From positions 35,426,205-35,490,204 of the forward strand of contig OX578276.1 of assembly GCA_951217055.1 (NCBI GenBank): a stretch of DNA of 64,000 nucleotides. Direction: 5' to 3'. How positions within the stretch are numbered: the stretch's first letter is position 1; each line of letters starts with the position of its first letter. Position numbers and translations under genes: made by a program. Source of the stretch: Gerris lacustris (lineage: Eukaryota > Arthropoda > Insecta > Hemiptera > Gerridae). Of this stretch, positions 46,760 to 58,798 are shown piece after piece. The notes beneath the pieces were generated by a model that saw only the letters and a list, made by a program, of their open reading frames with translations, was not told where the DNA came from and did no database searches.

Positions 46760-47525
46760 TAGGCATCGCGTGGCTCTATCATTGAAGCGAGCGTATTGCA
46801 ATAACATACTGAATATTGAAATTTGTTAATCATGATGAATGTCACAGCTGAAGATAAGTGGAAGAGGGTAGTGAGGGGTAGAGTGGGGGTACTCGGTACA
46901 AAGCTTTACTTCATAACAAACCTACACACAAAACGACTATAAGAATTTTAACCACCCGGAATAGCTTTTAAACAAATATTATAAATGTATCACTTCATTA
47001 CTCAAATACTACTGCTTGTATCAAGTTGAAATTTTATATACTTGTTTCAATTGTACTTTAGACGATGTACATGAAGTTTTATTAAGATCGATACGTTAGA
47101 ACGTAAGATATCGGTAAAAAAGTTGTTTTCTCTATTTTAAACGTTTAGGTCCGCTTTAATAGTTTAAGCGATCTTTATTAATTCATAGCAGTGTCGTTGT
47201 TGGTTTTACTAAAAAATGTTATTTGAAAAATATGTTCGTCTCATCGAATAGGTGATGATAGATTTTTTTTCCTGTCCTGAAATTCCAATTTTAAATTTGA
47301 AGCACACGTTAACGCGAGCATTGCGCGCGAACTGTTGGACGGATCACGCTGTCCAACGAACTTAACCTGAGTATTAGTTAGAGGATCATGTATACCAAAT
47401 TTCAACTAAATCGGTCAACTTTTACTCAAGTTATCGTCACACGCGTAAACGTTACTGACAGACAGACAGACAGACAAGATGCATATTTCGTTGAATGTAA
47501 GAAGCTCGCTTACGCTCGCTTCAAT
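46760..47525 (-). mobile_element. Family X element, copy 4
   Basis: Reverse copy from TAGGCATCGCGTGGCTCTAT to TACGCTCGCTTCAA, with a short (GACA)n tract (47457-47475). Non-coding. Confidence 0.8.
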
Positions 47526-49599
47526 TATATATTTGTAAGCAGAATTGATAAAAATGAACATTTCTCTTATGAACACTGATATTTGATTAAAAAACAAATA
47601 ATAGTCTGGAGTTAATAAAATAAAGACTTCAGAAGTAGGTGTAATTGTTGTAATAATTTTTGAACAGACCAAGGTGATTTTACTAATTATCCATTGTCTA
47701 TTTATCATTAAATTTAGCTATCAACAATTTTACAGGATTCTGTTTTACCTCCAACTATCTTCAAAAACTACAATTACCGCTCTGCCAAAAACATCTGTAT
47801 TTTTCACTGCTATAATTTACTAAATATTCGCCGGTAGCACTTTAAGTGAACGTATATGGTTGTGGCCCGAAGAAACTTTCAGCGGACATCTTACCATAAA
47901 GGAGAGACGGTTGCCGTTCTGCTAACTGATTTTTGCTTCTGCTCTTTCCGTAGGTAACGGAAGCTATGTGATCGTTCTGAATAACGATAAATGTCAGGTC
48001 TTCAATTTCAAAAATTCTAAGACAGAAATTCGTTTCAGACATCAGGGTCAGGGAGCATATTTGGTTCCGTGTCTGTCTGTCGGTCTGTCGCTCAATTTTT
48101 GCGAACCAACGTATCTTAACCCTAGAATACTTATCTTTAAAATAACACCCTTTATTACTTATCATACGTCAATTTGACGTACAACTAACAAATAATTAGT
48201 AAAAGTCTATTTTGAAGGCACCAGATAAAAATATTCATGAGTTTGCATCAGTGCAACATCATTAGACATCAAACCCCTACCACTTACGCACACGAGTGCA
48301 CACACAACACTGTTTTTTGTTCACACAGGTTTTTGTAAGTATGAAGCATGTAAATAGACACTATGAAAAAGTCATATTTTTTATTAGCATTCAGTGATTT
48401 ATTTTCAATCAATTTTTAACTTCTATTGTTATATAAAAACATAAAGAACAAGAAAAACTTTTTTTCTTTTTAAAATTATAAATAATATAAATTTGACCAG
48501 TTTTTGGACAAATATTACAGAGGGTGATGTCGAATTGGGCCCACGGTCTGTTAGGGTCGTAAAAACGACGGTTGAATAGGGCCCATGGTCAGTTCGGAGG
48601 CAGTGTCGAATTGAGCCCATACCTCTACAATCATAACCTGCAAAATGGAATGCTCGCATCCACCTAGTTTTAAATACATTCAAACATCTAAAATAAATGT
48701 TTGGTTACGGTCAGATGGTGCTCAAACTTCTATTTTAGATGATTGAAACATCTCCTTTTTATATATTGATATAATATAAATAGTCGTGTAATAATATTTT
48801 ATGTTATATTTAATAATATTTTATGTTATATTTAATAATGTTTTATGTATTAATATTAATATTATATGTTATGAGGGTTGAAATTTTCGAAAAATAGGAG
48901 AACGCTGTGTGGTCAAAAGTGGCGTTGTACTAATAGAAAGTGTTCCGTGCATTTGTTTACTGACGATAACGGCGTCGAATTATTTAAAGCTGTAGGTGCA
49001 TAACCATGATCCGTGCTCGAACCTTCATCGGCATTGTATTTCCAACATTGTAAAGCGCAGTGCCGGATCTAAGGGGGGGCTGCGGGGGGCAAGCGCCCCA
49101 GGCGGCACGCCCGGGGGGCGGCGAAACGAGGTGGAAATATTAAATGATAAATAAAGGAAAAATAATAAAAAGTTTATGAAAAAAAAAAAAAAAAATTAAA
49201 AAATGAAGGTGAAATGTAATTTTTAATTATATGTAATATAATTACAATTATCTTGTTCAATCTGATATAGCCCACCCTTAACTTCGTTTACCCTTTTTTT
49301 CTTTAAAGTTGATGTGAAAAAAACTTAAGCATATTGAAGTTTATCAAAAACTATTTAAGAAGTTTGATGTGTCAAGAAAGACTCAAACTGTTAACGCAAA
49401 TAATAATAATACTATTTATACAAAATATTATACTTTTTGGAGTCCATTTACGAGTCAAATTTTGTGTACCAATTTTTTTTTTAACCCATCCAAATTCTAA
49501 ACCAAAATTTTTCTATATTATCATAATCCAATAATACGCAGATTTCTTTGAAAATTCGCTCATTAAGTCATGGTGCTGACTGGTCTTTTTTATACGAAT

Positions 49600-49912
49600 T
49601 ATCTCGCTTCCTATGGCTCGGAGACAATAAGGGAAACTTCGGAGCGCATTATTATCCAAACGGAGAAATTTTAGATTCTTAAATTTTGATCTGATCATCA
49701 ATTGGTCTCTGAGTCAGAAGAAGCGAGATATTCACAAAAATCACGTAAAAATCTAGTAAAAAACGTAAATCTACTATATAGTAGAACTAGGTTTTTGCTA
49801 AACCGTTCTTTGTACGTAAAAAATGAATGAGACCTTTTTTGTGGGAAATTTAATATTTGCTTTTTGATAATAATTTTAATTTGTCTCCGAGCCATAGGAA
49901 GCGAGATATTCG
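49600..49912. repeat. Palindromic repeat inside the hAT
   Basis: ATCTCGCTTCCTATGGCTCG then GAGACAA at about 49602 mirrors TTGTCTCCGAGCCATAGGAA then GCGAGATATTCGTA at about 49879. A third related word (GTCTCTGAGTCAGAAGAAGC) lies at about 49704. Confidence 0.7.
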
Positions 49913-49930
49913 TAAAAATTCATTGAATTG

Positions 49931-50512
49931 ATATGGCACATCCCTTCCTCGCATCCTATTACGTACTTTATTGATTTTATGCATTTAAAGCCATTATTGT
50001 CTATTTTGTTTCATTGTCTCCCCGTTTTTTTAATATGTCAAAATTGTTTGGATTTTTTACCCAAATTAAAGTATCAATTTAGCAAAAATTGAAGAAAGCA
50101 AGCGATTCATATTAACCTGGGGCTATTTGCGGGTTACTTTCGATAAACTATAAAAGTTTCATACAAATCGGAAGAGTACTTTTGAAGCTGTAGGTTTAAA
50201 TAAATGTATGTTAGTGCGCATGTGGAAGAGAAACAAGAAGGTGGAAGAGAAACAAGAAGGCGCAAAAGGTTGAAACTTATATGGGACCAACAATAGGCTA
50301 ATCATGACCTACAATCCAAACTTCATTAAAATCTGACGAGTAGTTTTTAAGATATGTTGGTTCGCAAAAAAAGTGACAGACAGACACGGACCCAAAAGTG
50401 TTCCCTGATGTCTGAATCTGTCTTGGAATTTTTGAAATGGGAGACCTAAAAATTTGTCGTTCTTCAGAATGATCACATAGCTTCATACCTTCGGCGAGGT
50501 TGGAAGCAAAAA
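49931..50512 (-). mobile_element. Family Y element inside the hAT
   Basis: Reverse copy from TATGGCACATCCCTTCCTCG to the left-end word GTTGGAAGCAAAAA. It contains a duplicated GGAAGAGAAACAAGAAGG. Confidence 0.75.
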
Positions 50513-50904
50513 ATATCAATAAATAAACAGCCATTTATTGCCAATATTAATAAATTAAAATGTTACATGATATGTAATACAATAATAAAACGTAAACATT
50601 TTACAACATTAACTAATTTAAATAAGTTATTACATCTATTTGAAGACCAACAAAACAAAACAAACCTATATTATTATTGGAATAAATATGGTTGCCTTAG
50701 CTATGGAGCAATAGTCAAGTTGATATTAAAATTGCTAACTGGGATTCCCACTTACATTTTTATGTGGGATGCAAATATAAACTATTTTTTTGTTTGTTTA
50801 TTTGCATACTTTAATGGATGTTTGTCTATATGCTTAGTTGAGTGTGTATCTACTTGATTCAGTTGCTATATAGGAAGTTGTGAAGGTATTTCATAATGAA
50901 ACTG

Positions 50905-51400
50905 GAAGAATTAATAGCATAGTATAGTGTTACAGGTAAAAAATTATTTTTTTAAGTCTAAAACCCGATTTAGATAATAAATGTTTCAAAAATGCTGCAG
51001 AAACAATTTTAAACAAACTTAAAGTTGCTGTTTTAGCTAAAAAAGCTCTAAAAAAAAAAAAGTTTCTCCAAAACGCCTAAAATTCACCATTTTGAACATA
51101 ATTTTCTAAAATTTTCCGAGGGAGGCCCCCCGAACCCCCCTTTGGGCAGGAGGGTAACCCCTCCTAATGAATCTGGAAGAATTAATAGCATAGTATAGTG
51201 TTAGAGGTTAAATAGAATACAAAGTATCATTATTAATTGGAATTTTAAACGCAATAGAGAATACTTACTGTAGTTTTAGCTGAAAAAGCTCTAAAAAAAG
51301 GTTCTCCAAAACGCTTAAAATTCACCATTTTTGCACCTAATTTTATAAAATTTTCCGGGAGAGGCCCCCCGGACCCCCCTTTGGATTTTAGTCTAAACCC
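50905..51400 (+). repeat. Tandem duplication, ~260-bp unit, inside the hAT
   Basis: Two diverged copies share GGAAGAATTAATAGCATAGT, TAGCT(A/G)AAAAAGCTCTAAAA, TTCTCCAAAACGC and AAATTTTCCG(A/G)G..GGCCCCCCG. The copies start at about 50905 and 51174. Confidence 0.8.
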
Positions 51401-52852
51401 ACCAAGTTCCCCCCCCCCCCCCAAATTCTCCTGCTAGATCTGCCCCTGTGTAGCAAGGGCGGCAAAATCTGCTTTTGCCCCCCCTGAGAAAAAACCTAGA
51501 TCCGGCACTGGTAAAGCGCAAGGCTACAGAAACTTTAACTGAACCGCCCGCAAAAATGATAAAAAAGAAATCGTTTCTGCACCAGAAAATATCAGTGGCA
51601 AAGTAACAACAGACGACATGGATCGGATACGGAGGAGGAGGAACCTAAACCACGCAAAAAGAAGTAAAGTGCCACCTCTCCCTAGATGTATCGCAGACGT
51701 CCACGACACTTGGCATCCCTATAAAAACGACTCAGGGTGAGCAAATGTTGTAAGGGTGTATTGAATGTACGAGCGGAGAATATTGTGGTGTTTTGTTCTA
51801 AGAGGAACTTAGAATATCTAGCAAATATTGACAATATTTTCATGGATGGTACTTTTACCTATGCACCTATAAAATGTTGCGTTGATACAGACATTGATCA
51901 CATTACGTTATTGAGTAGGATCATTCGTAAGTTTAAATAATAATTATACCTGTTGCCCGACTGACCAGGGGCCCAATTCAACTCCGTTCCTTCAGGGACT
52001 CACGGTAATCCGCCTAGGAATGCTTTGACCGTGGGCCCAGTTCGACCGTGTCCATTACAGACTAGGGTATGACAGATAATATAGATATTATCTGCTATAC
52101 CACCAAAATCTAAAAAGACAAAACTATTAGTAACATTTGCCTGATGCTGACTAACTGAGGAAAGATTACCTTGAATATGGGCGGGAAAAAACTAGTGGTG
52201 GAGTCAATACCACCTTTTTTCAAAAACATACACGTAAAAATGACGTAGATATGCATTCTAGGGTTAAAAACTACGTCAGGTCACAGTTGGCCCATAGCTG
52301 GACCTATATAAGTTTCAACTTTATGCGTTCATTTGTTTCTCTTCCACATGCGTACAAGCATACATTTCAACATATCTTCAAAAGTACTTTTCTGATTTTT
52401 ATGGTACGTTGAAAGTAGCCTGCAGATAGCCCCAGATTAATTTCAACCGTTTACGCTCTTTAACTTTTGCATAATTGATACTTGGTTCATGTATAAAATC
52501 AAACATAAAATCAATAATGTACGTTATAGGATGCGAGGAAGCTATGTGCCACACTAATTGACAGATTATTTTTGGGTATGATCATCGGAATCGTTGATGT
52601 CTGTCAATCATTTCAACCGGTATTCCACATTTAGTTAGATTTATTTTGCTGTTGGTAAGATGTACCGATGTTCTATCTCAAACCCCGTAATTTTTACCGT
52701 TGTTCCAGCTCTAATAATAATTTCAAAAAATCATTTCAATTTTGAAAAATCATTTCAATGATTTTTATAAATGGATAGTTACGAAGGTCTTTAATTATGT
52801 TTTTTACTAAGCATGTGCCTTATAATGAACATCTAGAGGAATAATAATCTAC

Positions 52853-54121
52853 AATAAACAGGTCATGTGTGTGCAAGTCAGCACACAGCGAGGGTCCGTA
52901 GGCCACACTATATAGTGTTTAACTGTAAAGTGTATAAACAGTGTTTTTTTAAAATGCTAAAAAGCTTACTTTGAACCATTCTAAGGGTCTGATATTCTCA
53001 AAACACACTCTGATAAAGTATTTTTTTTGCCACTGAACCGGACTACAACCATATAAATACATGGAAAAGACCATAATTATAAATAGACTGCCAATTGTTG
53101 TGGCACATAGCTTCCTCGCATCCTATCCACGTACTGTATTGGTTTTATGCTTTTTTTACGAGCCATTGTTGTATAATTTGTTTAATTTTTTCCCCGTTTT
53201 TTAATCTGTCAAAATTGTTTCAATTTTTTACATGAATTAAAGTATCAATTTAGCAAAAGTTAAAGAGCGCAGACGGTTCAAATTAATCTTGAGATATCTG
53301 CGGTTTACTTTCGATAAACTGTAAAAGTTATATACAAATCAGGTAAGCACTTTTGAAGCTATAGGTGTAAATAGATGTATTGAAGTTTAAGTGTAAATAT
53401 ACGGACGTGTAGTTTTTAAGTTATGTTGGTTCGCAAAAATCGAACGACAGACCGACAGACCGACAGACCGACGGACCGACAGACCGACAGACAGACACGG
53501 AACCAAAAATGTTCCCTGATGTCTGAAACGGATTTCTGTCTTGGAATTTTTGAAATCGGACACCTAAAATATTTTCGTTCTTCGAAACGATCACATAGCT
53601 TCCGTTACCTTCGGTAAGCTCGGAAGCAAAAAACGTATTTTGTCAATAAAAAATAAAATAATTTTTTTTTCGAAATTTCCAAAAAGTGGTATCTTTACTT
53701 TTAGTCGAAGAATGTTCAGGATTTTTTTCAGATTTTTTGCACTTCACATAATTGAGATAAAGGGGGGAGGGACACGTTTCACACCTACTTCAAACTTGCC
53801 TACGCTCGCCCTATCAAAGTTATATCCAAAGAATTATATATTTTTGTAATCAGCTCGACGTACCCTTTCATATGATACCCCTTACGGTGTCGAAAAAAAA
53901 ATAAAAAAATTTTAACCCTTAAGTTTTTTTACCCTAATTTTTTTGAAAAATATTTTTTTTAAGTCGCTATATTTTTAAAATATGTGGGTAGGTACAAGAC
54001 ACATACATGCCAAATTTCAAAGTGATCGGAAGAAAGGTGTAGCCGTGAGAGCACGCGAGAGGACGGACGGACAGACACACGCAGGAAAATATAAGGGTCC
54101 TTGGTTTTGCCTACGGACCCT
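52853..54121 (+). mobile_element. Family W element, copy 2, interrupted by family Y
   Basis: Starts AATAAACAGG, with GCGAGGGTCCGTAGGC, and ends TTGCCTACGGACCCT. A reverse family Y (53093-53629) interrupts it between GACCATAATTATAAA and ACGTATTTTGTCAATAAA, adjacent in copy 3. Confidence 0.8.
53093..53629 (-). mobile_element. Family Y element nested in family W
   Basis: From CTGCCAATTGTTGTGGCACA to GGTAAGCTCGGAAGCAAAAA, with a (GACC)/(GACA) tract at 53445-53498. Confidence 0.8.
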
Positions 54122-55014
54122 AAAAATGTAGAAAAAATATGTTGTCGGTAAAAATACAGATGTTCCGAAACTTAAGGGAACAAATCAAGTTCTGGGCAGA
54201 GGTTTAATAGATAAACCACTTGTATGATTGAAGTAATTTGAACACCAAAAATATTAAGTAATTTTAATACTAAAGAGGACTCTTCAAAGACTAACATTTT
54301 GTTTATCAGACTCTAACCACCTCTAACATTTTGTTTATCAGACGCTTTTAATCAGCTTCACTTGTTTGTCAGGGACAAACCTTGTAATCTATATTTGACC
54401 CAGTAGTCGGCAAGACTACATAGAAAGCTAAACCCACGCTTTTATTTTAGCAACATACGCATATACTACGAATAAGATAACTCGTAGTACTTTAGCTGTA
54501 TAAATAATGTACTTCCTCATTTTTAGTATTTTTTCAAATTTATTTTTTTTAAATATATGTATTAGTTTAAGCTTTAAATTAGAAATCTGTATTTCATGTA
54601 ATCCTCTTAAAATATATAATATTCTGAATTACTGCAACTCTATTTCCAATAGTTCACAAAATCACCAAGCCACAAACCATAAAGGAGTTAAAGGAAAAAT
54701 AAAAAAATGAAGGAAAATTATATCATACAAAAAATGTATTATCACGTAATAAATACAAAGTATTCCATTTTTATATATCAAGTATATAAAATAAAATAAA
54801 GTAAAAAAAAAGTTAATTAAAAAGAAAATCACAGATTTTGGTAATCTACAGTTCTACAGGGGATGGCAAGCAGTTGTTTTTTTACAAAAACAAGTTTAAA
54901 TTATTGTGGATTATTATTTTCTATGTGTTAGAAATTAAACAACCATCCTTTGTACTCGCTCGATGTGGCCTCGTCTCTCCCTCTTGTACTCTAGACCTGA
55001 AACATTATTAAAAT

Positions 55015-55070
<56 letters not shown>

Positions 55071-55220
55071 TAACACAAATAATACGAGGTTTCAAATATT
55101 TGCAGTAAATTATTAAGAATCTAACTGCTAAAAAGTGTGGCACATAGTTTCTTCGCGTCCTATCATTGGTTGAATATAGTAACATGAATATAAAATAGAG
55201 TACATATAATGAGATTGAAT
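54122..55220. other. No gene recognised
   Basis: AT-rich sequence with a poly(A) run of about 35 nt followed by (AT)n at 55023-55070. The word GTGTGGCACATAGTTTCTTC at 55136 is a family Y end fragment. Confidence 0.6.
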
Positions 55221-55229
55221 CTTGAGCTG

Positions 55230-55690
55230 AGCGAAGCGAAGCTCTTATACTACACTTTGCATTTTTTCTGACGCATACTCCTCCTGAACGGCTGAACCCA
55301 TCTGCACAAAATTTGGCACGGTCATAGTGACTAACCACAGGAAGGTATAAATCTGAAATGGTCCATATTGGAACTCAGGGGTTGGGGTACAAAAGTCTCC
55401 TCCTGAACGGCTGAACCGATTCGCACGAAATTCGGCACGGTCATAGTGACCAACCACAGGAAAGTATAAATCTCAAATGGTCCAAATTCGTACACAGGGA
55501 TACGGGGTACGGGGTACAATAGTGAAAATTGTATATGCCCTTCATGATGCTTGTCGTTGGAAAGCTCTTTACGAGTACAGTTATTGTTGTTATGTTCACT
55601 TTTGTCATATTTTCATTTAGGAGGGGAGTAGAATGCAAAATACACGAAAAATATATAGAGGGGGTAAAATAGAAAACCTGGAAAAATTGC
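55230..55690 (-). repeat. Tandem ~120-bp duplication joined to a family T fragment
   Basis: About 55267-55390 and 55391-55510 are direct copies (CTCCTCCTGAACGGCTGAAC, TTTGGCACGGTCATAGTGAC, CCACAGGAA(A/G)GTATAAATCT). 55540-55650 matches family T in reverse (CGTTGGAAAGCTCTTTACGA). A palindrome GAGCGAAGCGAAGCTC lies at 55220-55240. Confidence 0.7.
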
Positions 55691-55699
55691 TTTTTACTT

Positions 55700-57283
55700 A
55701 AAAATAGAGATTTTAATATTTTTGATCCAATTTCAGCTGTTTATAAATACAAATGTTTATTGGTTAAGATTAAAATGCACGCTCAGCTCAATATTGCAAG
55801 CAGACAACTGCATTGCACCCCTAGTAAAATATGAGTGTTGCTAAGAAAAAGATTTAACGCATGTGCACGAGGAATATTTGTTGAAGGTTTGAATTAATGT
55901 GGCGATCTCGCGGTTGGTTGAAACTCATGTACTGTATAAATGTTATTCAATACAAACGCGTAATTATAAAAGTACAAAATGTTGATCTACGTAAATGAGC
56001 AGTGGAGTTGTACTAGACTGAGGTAAAGCAACGAAAAATAGCTGCTAGTTAAGTCTAAACTCCACTAAACTAAACATCACACATAGACTACCTAAACTAA
56101 ATACCTAGACTACCTAATCTGGATTATAGTAAGAGCCTTACATGAATCAATAAACCAATAACTAGGAGTAATTAAGGCCAAAATATATGAAAGTTTTAAG
56201 TTGAAGTAGGTAGTAGAAATGTGCTGTCTTGGTAGTTTCATGTATTTCATTCATGTATATTGTAAAATAATAGTGCATTGACATTACCTGATTTCAGTAA
56301 GAACAAATCTAATCATAATCATTGTTCTTTAGTTTATAAAGTTAAAACCCTACATAACATGTGGATATCATCAATTATTATTAATCTTTCTTCAATATTT
56401 TAGGGTGAATTGACGAGAATCTGTAAGATTCAAAATAGTACTGTTAAGAATTTTTATATAAAGCAATAACTGTGACAATGTAATCAGCTAGTCAGTCAGG
56501 TTAGTAAGTATGCAATTGAATAGTCATTTTGCATTGTACATTAATTATATTTTGGTAAATGTGTACCTATAATTGTGAAATAAACTATGATTTTAGCTTG
56601 ATAATGATCCAAGGAGGGATCGAAATATCGCAAATGTGAGGCGGAGGAATTTTCCTTAAAAGACCCCAAAAGATTGATTGTAAAATACCAAGAAAAAAAG
56701 CAAACTTGGAATTGGCGTCAGAATCTATATATTGTTATCGAAACATCATTATAGTACGTAATGTTAGCTTGTTTATAAAGTTGCGGAATAGAAATAGCCA
56801 CATTGTCTATATTGATTATTTTTAATGATGCAACAATACAAATATAGAATAGCTGAATAATGTATCAAGATATATAAAATCATAAAATGAACTATGATTT
56901 AATTACTATGGATTAATAACTATAATTTAAATTCTATGCTGGTGGAAGAGTAACTCAATAGTTTTTTGATAAAAGACTATGTGGTCATTATATTATTTAA
57001 GGGATTTTCTATTTCTTGAAGGTATGTCATTTCAACGAAGGAATTTCCTTCTAGAAGATTAAAGTTGGTTCCGTCTAGAATGGTTTATAGGAATTTTATC
57101 AAGGGTATTCGAGTTTTATTGTTGGAAATATTTCCATCAGAATTAATGTTATCTCTATTCTTTCCTACCCATTCCTATGTATTATGCATTTTCATTTTGG
57201 AAAATGGCTATTTACTTAATACACGTACATTTTACACTTTTAAAAGTGTAAAATGTTTGTCTTTCACTTTAAATTGATACTTT
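55700..57283. other. No gene recognised apart from motif 3
   Basis: AT-rich sequence with short open frames only. The hammerhead-like motif lies at 56597-56630. Confidence 0.55.
56597..56630 (+). ncRNA. Hammerhead-ribozyme-like motif 3 (degenerate)
   Basis: TTGATAA (weak CUGANGA), extra T, GATCC..GGATC as stem II, GAAA, then TATC (2-bp stem III plus AUC triplet). No foldback arms were recognised around it. Confidence 0.3.
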
Positions 57284-57911
57284 ACTGAAACGAGCGAATC
57301 CAGCATCTAACATTCAACAAATTATGAATCCTTGTCCTTGTCTGTCTGTCAGTAACGTTTAAGTGTCTGAAGATAACTTGAGTAAATGTTAACCAATTTT
57401 TGTAGAATTTTGGTATACATGTTCCTTTTACTAATGCTCATGCTAAGTACGTTGGACAACTTTATCTGTCAAAGAGTTCGCAGGCAACGCCCGCGTAAAT
57501 GTGAGCTTCAAATGTAAAATTGGTATTTTAGTACGGGACAAGATTCTCTCATCACCTATTCAATGAGACGAACATTTTTTACACATAAAATATTTTAGTA
57601 AAACCATCAGCAACACCACTAAGAAGTGATAAAGATCGTTGAAATTATTAAAAGCGAACATAAACGTTTAAAATTAAGAAAACAACTTTTTTACCGATAT
57701 CTTACTTCATATACATTGTTTAAAGCACAATTGAAGCAGGCATATAAAATTTCAATTAGATACAAGGAGATGTTATTTTGTAGTGAAGTGATACATTTTA
57801 TAATGGTTGAAAAGACATCCGATGCGTGTTGTTAGGATGCTCTTTTTATTTTTTCACTATTCAATACATTTCTATAAGCTCGCTTCAATGATAGAGCCAC
57901 GCGATGCCTAG
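57284..57911 (+). mobile_element. Family X element, copy 5, diverged
   Basis: CTGAAACGAGCGAATCCAGC at the left and AAGCTCGCTTCAATGATAGA then GCCACGCGATGCC at the right, with a short TCTGTCTGTC tract. More diverged than the other copies. Confidence 0.75.
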
Positions 57912-58770
57912 TGATGTGGGAATACAAAGGAAGGATATTTTTATAGAAGGAATAAAAAAAAGAAAATGTTATGATAATGGATGTTAAACATGGACTATTT
58001 AAAAACAATTCTTTAGTTTTAGTGAAGAAAATTATACAATGAAATCAAATTTTTTGTTAAATACGGTTTTTTTTTTTTAAGGAAATGTTATAACAATATA
58101 TTTGTACCATATATGAATTTAAAACAGTTAATACGGCTGGTGGAGCGACTCGCCAACCCCTTATCTTCCATAAAGATTACCTTTAAAACCCTTTGGCAGG
58201 CCTAAACATTTTGCGGGCTAGTTAAAACATGTATTTATAATAAGTTTACTATTAAGAGAAGTGACTGATACGTTTTGTCTGCTTTCAGTCATTTCTTGAG
58301 CTTTAATAATTTTCTCTACTGCCTCACCTTAAGTTTAAGATTAAGCAGCAAAATTCATCTGGGATTTTACAACAAATGAGGTAAGAAACTTTCCGTAGTA
58401 AACGTCTCTTTATATTTATCAAATGATTTTTAAGTGGTTGATTAATTCGTCCTGAAATAGCCTTAGTACTGTTGGGGATGGCCTCAAATTATTTGATCTA
58501 ATGTTTTTTCAGTACTATTTTATTGCCACAATGTTAGGGAGAATCTAGGGGTTTAAAGTAATCGTGGTATTAAAAGCCATTAGTCACTTCTGTTCTGCAA
58601 TCTACACATCAAGATCAAGGTCTTGGCACTTTGATTTATCCGCTTCAGCGCGCAGTGCATTGGAAGTGGTTGAACTCCATACGGGGTTAGTGAATAGAGG
58701 TCACTGCTAAGTAATTCCTAATACAACTACTGCTAATAATTGATGAAACTACTGCTAATAATTGATTGAT
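57912..58770. other. No gene recognised
   Basis: Non-coding sequence downstream of cuticle gene 2. The word GGCACTTTGATTTA at about 58626 matches the SINE-like segment in the gene 1 intron. Confidence 0.5.
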
Positions 58771-58774
58771 ACCT

Positions 58775-58780
58775 TTTATT
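58775..58780 (-). promoter_or_regulatory. Poly(A) signal of cuticle gene 2
   Basis: An AATAAA hexamer on the minus strand about 19 nt past the gene 2 stop codon. Confidence 0.5.
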
Positions 58781-58798
58781 TATATTTTAACTGATGAT

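Larger units (their letters stand above)
49058..51510. mobile_element. hAT-type element (2.45 kb) inside the MULE gene
   Basis: Perfect inverted ends CAGTGCCGGATCTA and TAGATCCGGCACTG are flanked by the 8-bp duplication GTAAAGCG (49050-49057 and 51511-51518). Removing it restores the transposase reading IVKRKA. It contains family T and family Y fragments, a palindromic repeat (49600-49912) and a tandem duplication (50905-51400). No hAT transposase was seen. Confidence 0.93.
48905..51945 (+). pseudogene. FLYWCH-type MULE transposase fragment, split by a hAT
   Basis: The frame reads KWRCTNRKCSVHLFTDDNGV, then ELFKAVGA, then (after a 1-nt shift) HNHDPCSNLHRHCISN. This gives the C-x(4)-C...H-x-H pattern of a FLYWCH zinc finger. 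Past the hAT insertion (49058-51510) it continues IVKRKATETLTEPPAKMIKK, shifts again, and reads RRRRNLNHAKRSKVPPLPRC. Later comes AENIVVFCSKRNLEYLANID, then NIFMDGTFTYAPI, where DGTF.Y.P holds the first catalytic Asp of MULE transposases. The rest of the DDE domain is missing. Frameshifts, truncation and insertion make it dead. Confidence 0.82.
48529..52046. mobile_element. Mutator-like element (MULE) inside the piggyBac-like element
   Basis: GTCGAATTGGGCCCACGGTC at the left mirrors GACCGTGGGCCCAGTTCGAC at the right. Related words (GTTGAATAGGGCCCATGGTC, GTCGAATTGAGCCCAT; GGGGCCCAATTCAAC) are repeated subterminally on both sides, as transposase-binding iterons might be. It carries the broken MULE transposase gene at 48905-51945. 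No clear 9-bp target duplication was seen, so the exact limits are uncertain. Confidence 0.65.
48120..52263. mobile_element. piggyBac-like element (4.1 kb)
   Basis: Ends CCCTAGAATAC and GCATTCTAGGG are inverted and flanked by TTAA on both sides (48116-48119, 52264-52267), the piggyBac hallmark. A subterminal hairpin TACGTCAATTTGACGTA lies at 48165-48181, and ACGTAAAAATGACGTAG at the other end. No piggyBac transposase was recognised. Its interior is filled by a Mutator-like element. Confidence 0.85.
47936..52566 (+). mobile_element. Family Y element interrupted by the piggyBac-like stack
   Basis: The left part (TTGCTTCTGCTCTTTCCGTA, CAGACATCAGGG, GTCTGTCTGTCGGTCTGTCG) ends at CAACGTATCTTAA (48119). 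The right part resumes at TTAAAAACTACGTCAGG (52264) and ends GGATGCGAGGAAGCTATGTG then CCACACTAATTGACAG. Joining the two restores the usual family Y order. Confidence 0.8.

Noticed and set aside
53640..53849. 69-residue ORF also found at 20422 and 63172
   Set aside because: The frame is carried by family W repeat sequence. It changes length with G-run and A-run size and shows no domain, so it is most likely non-coding.
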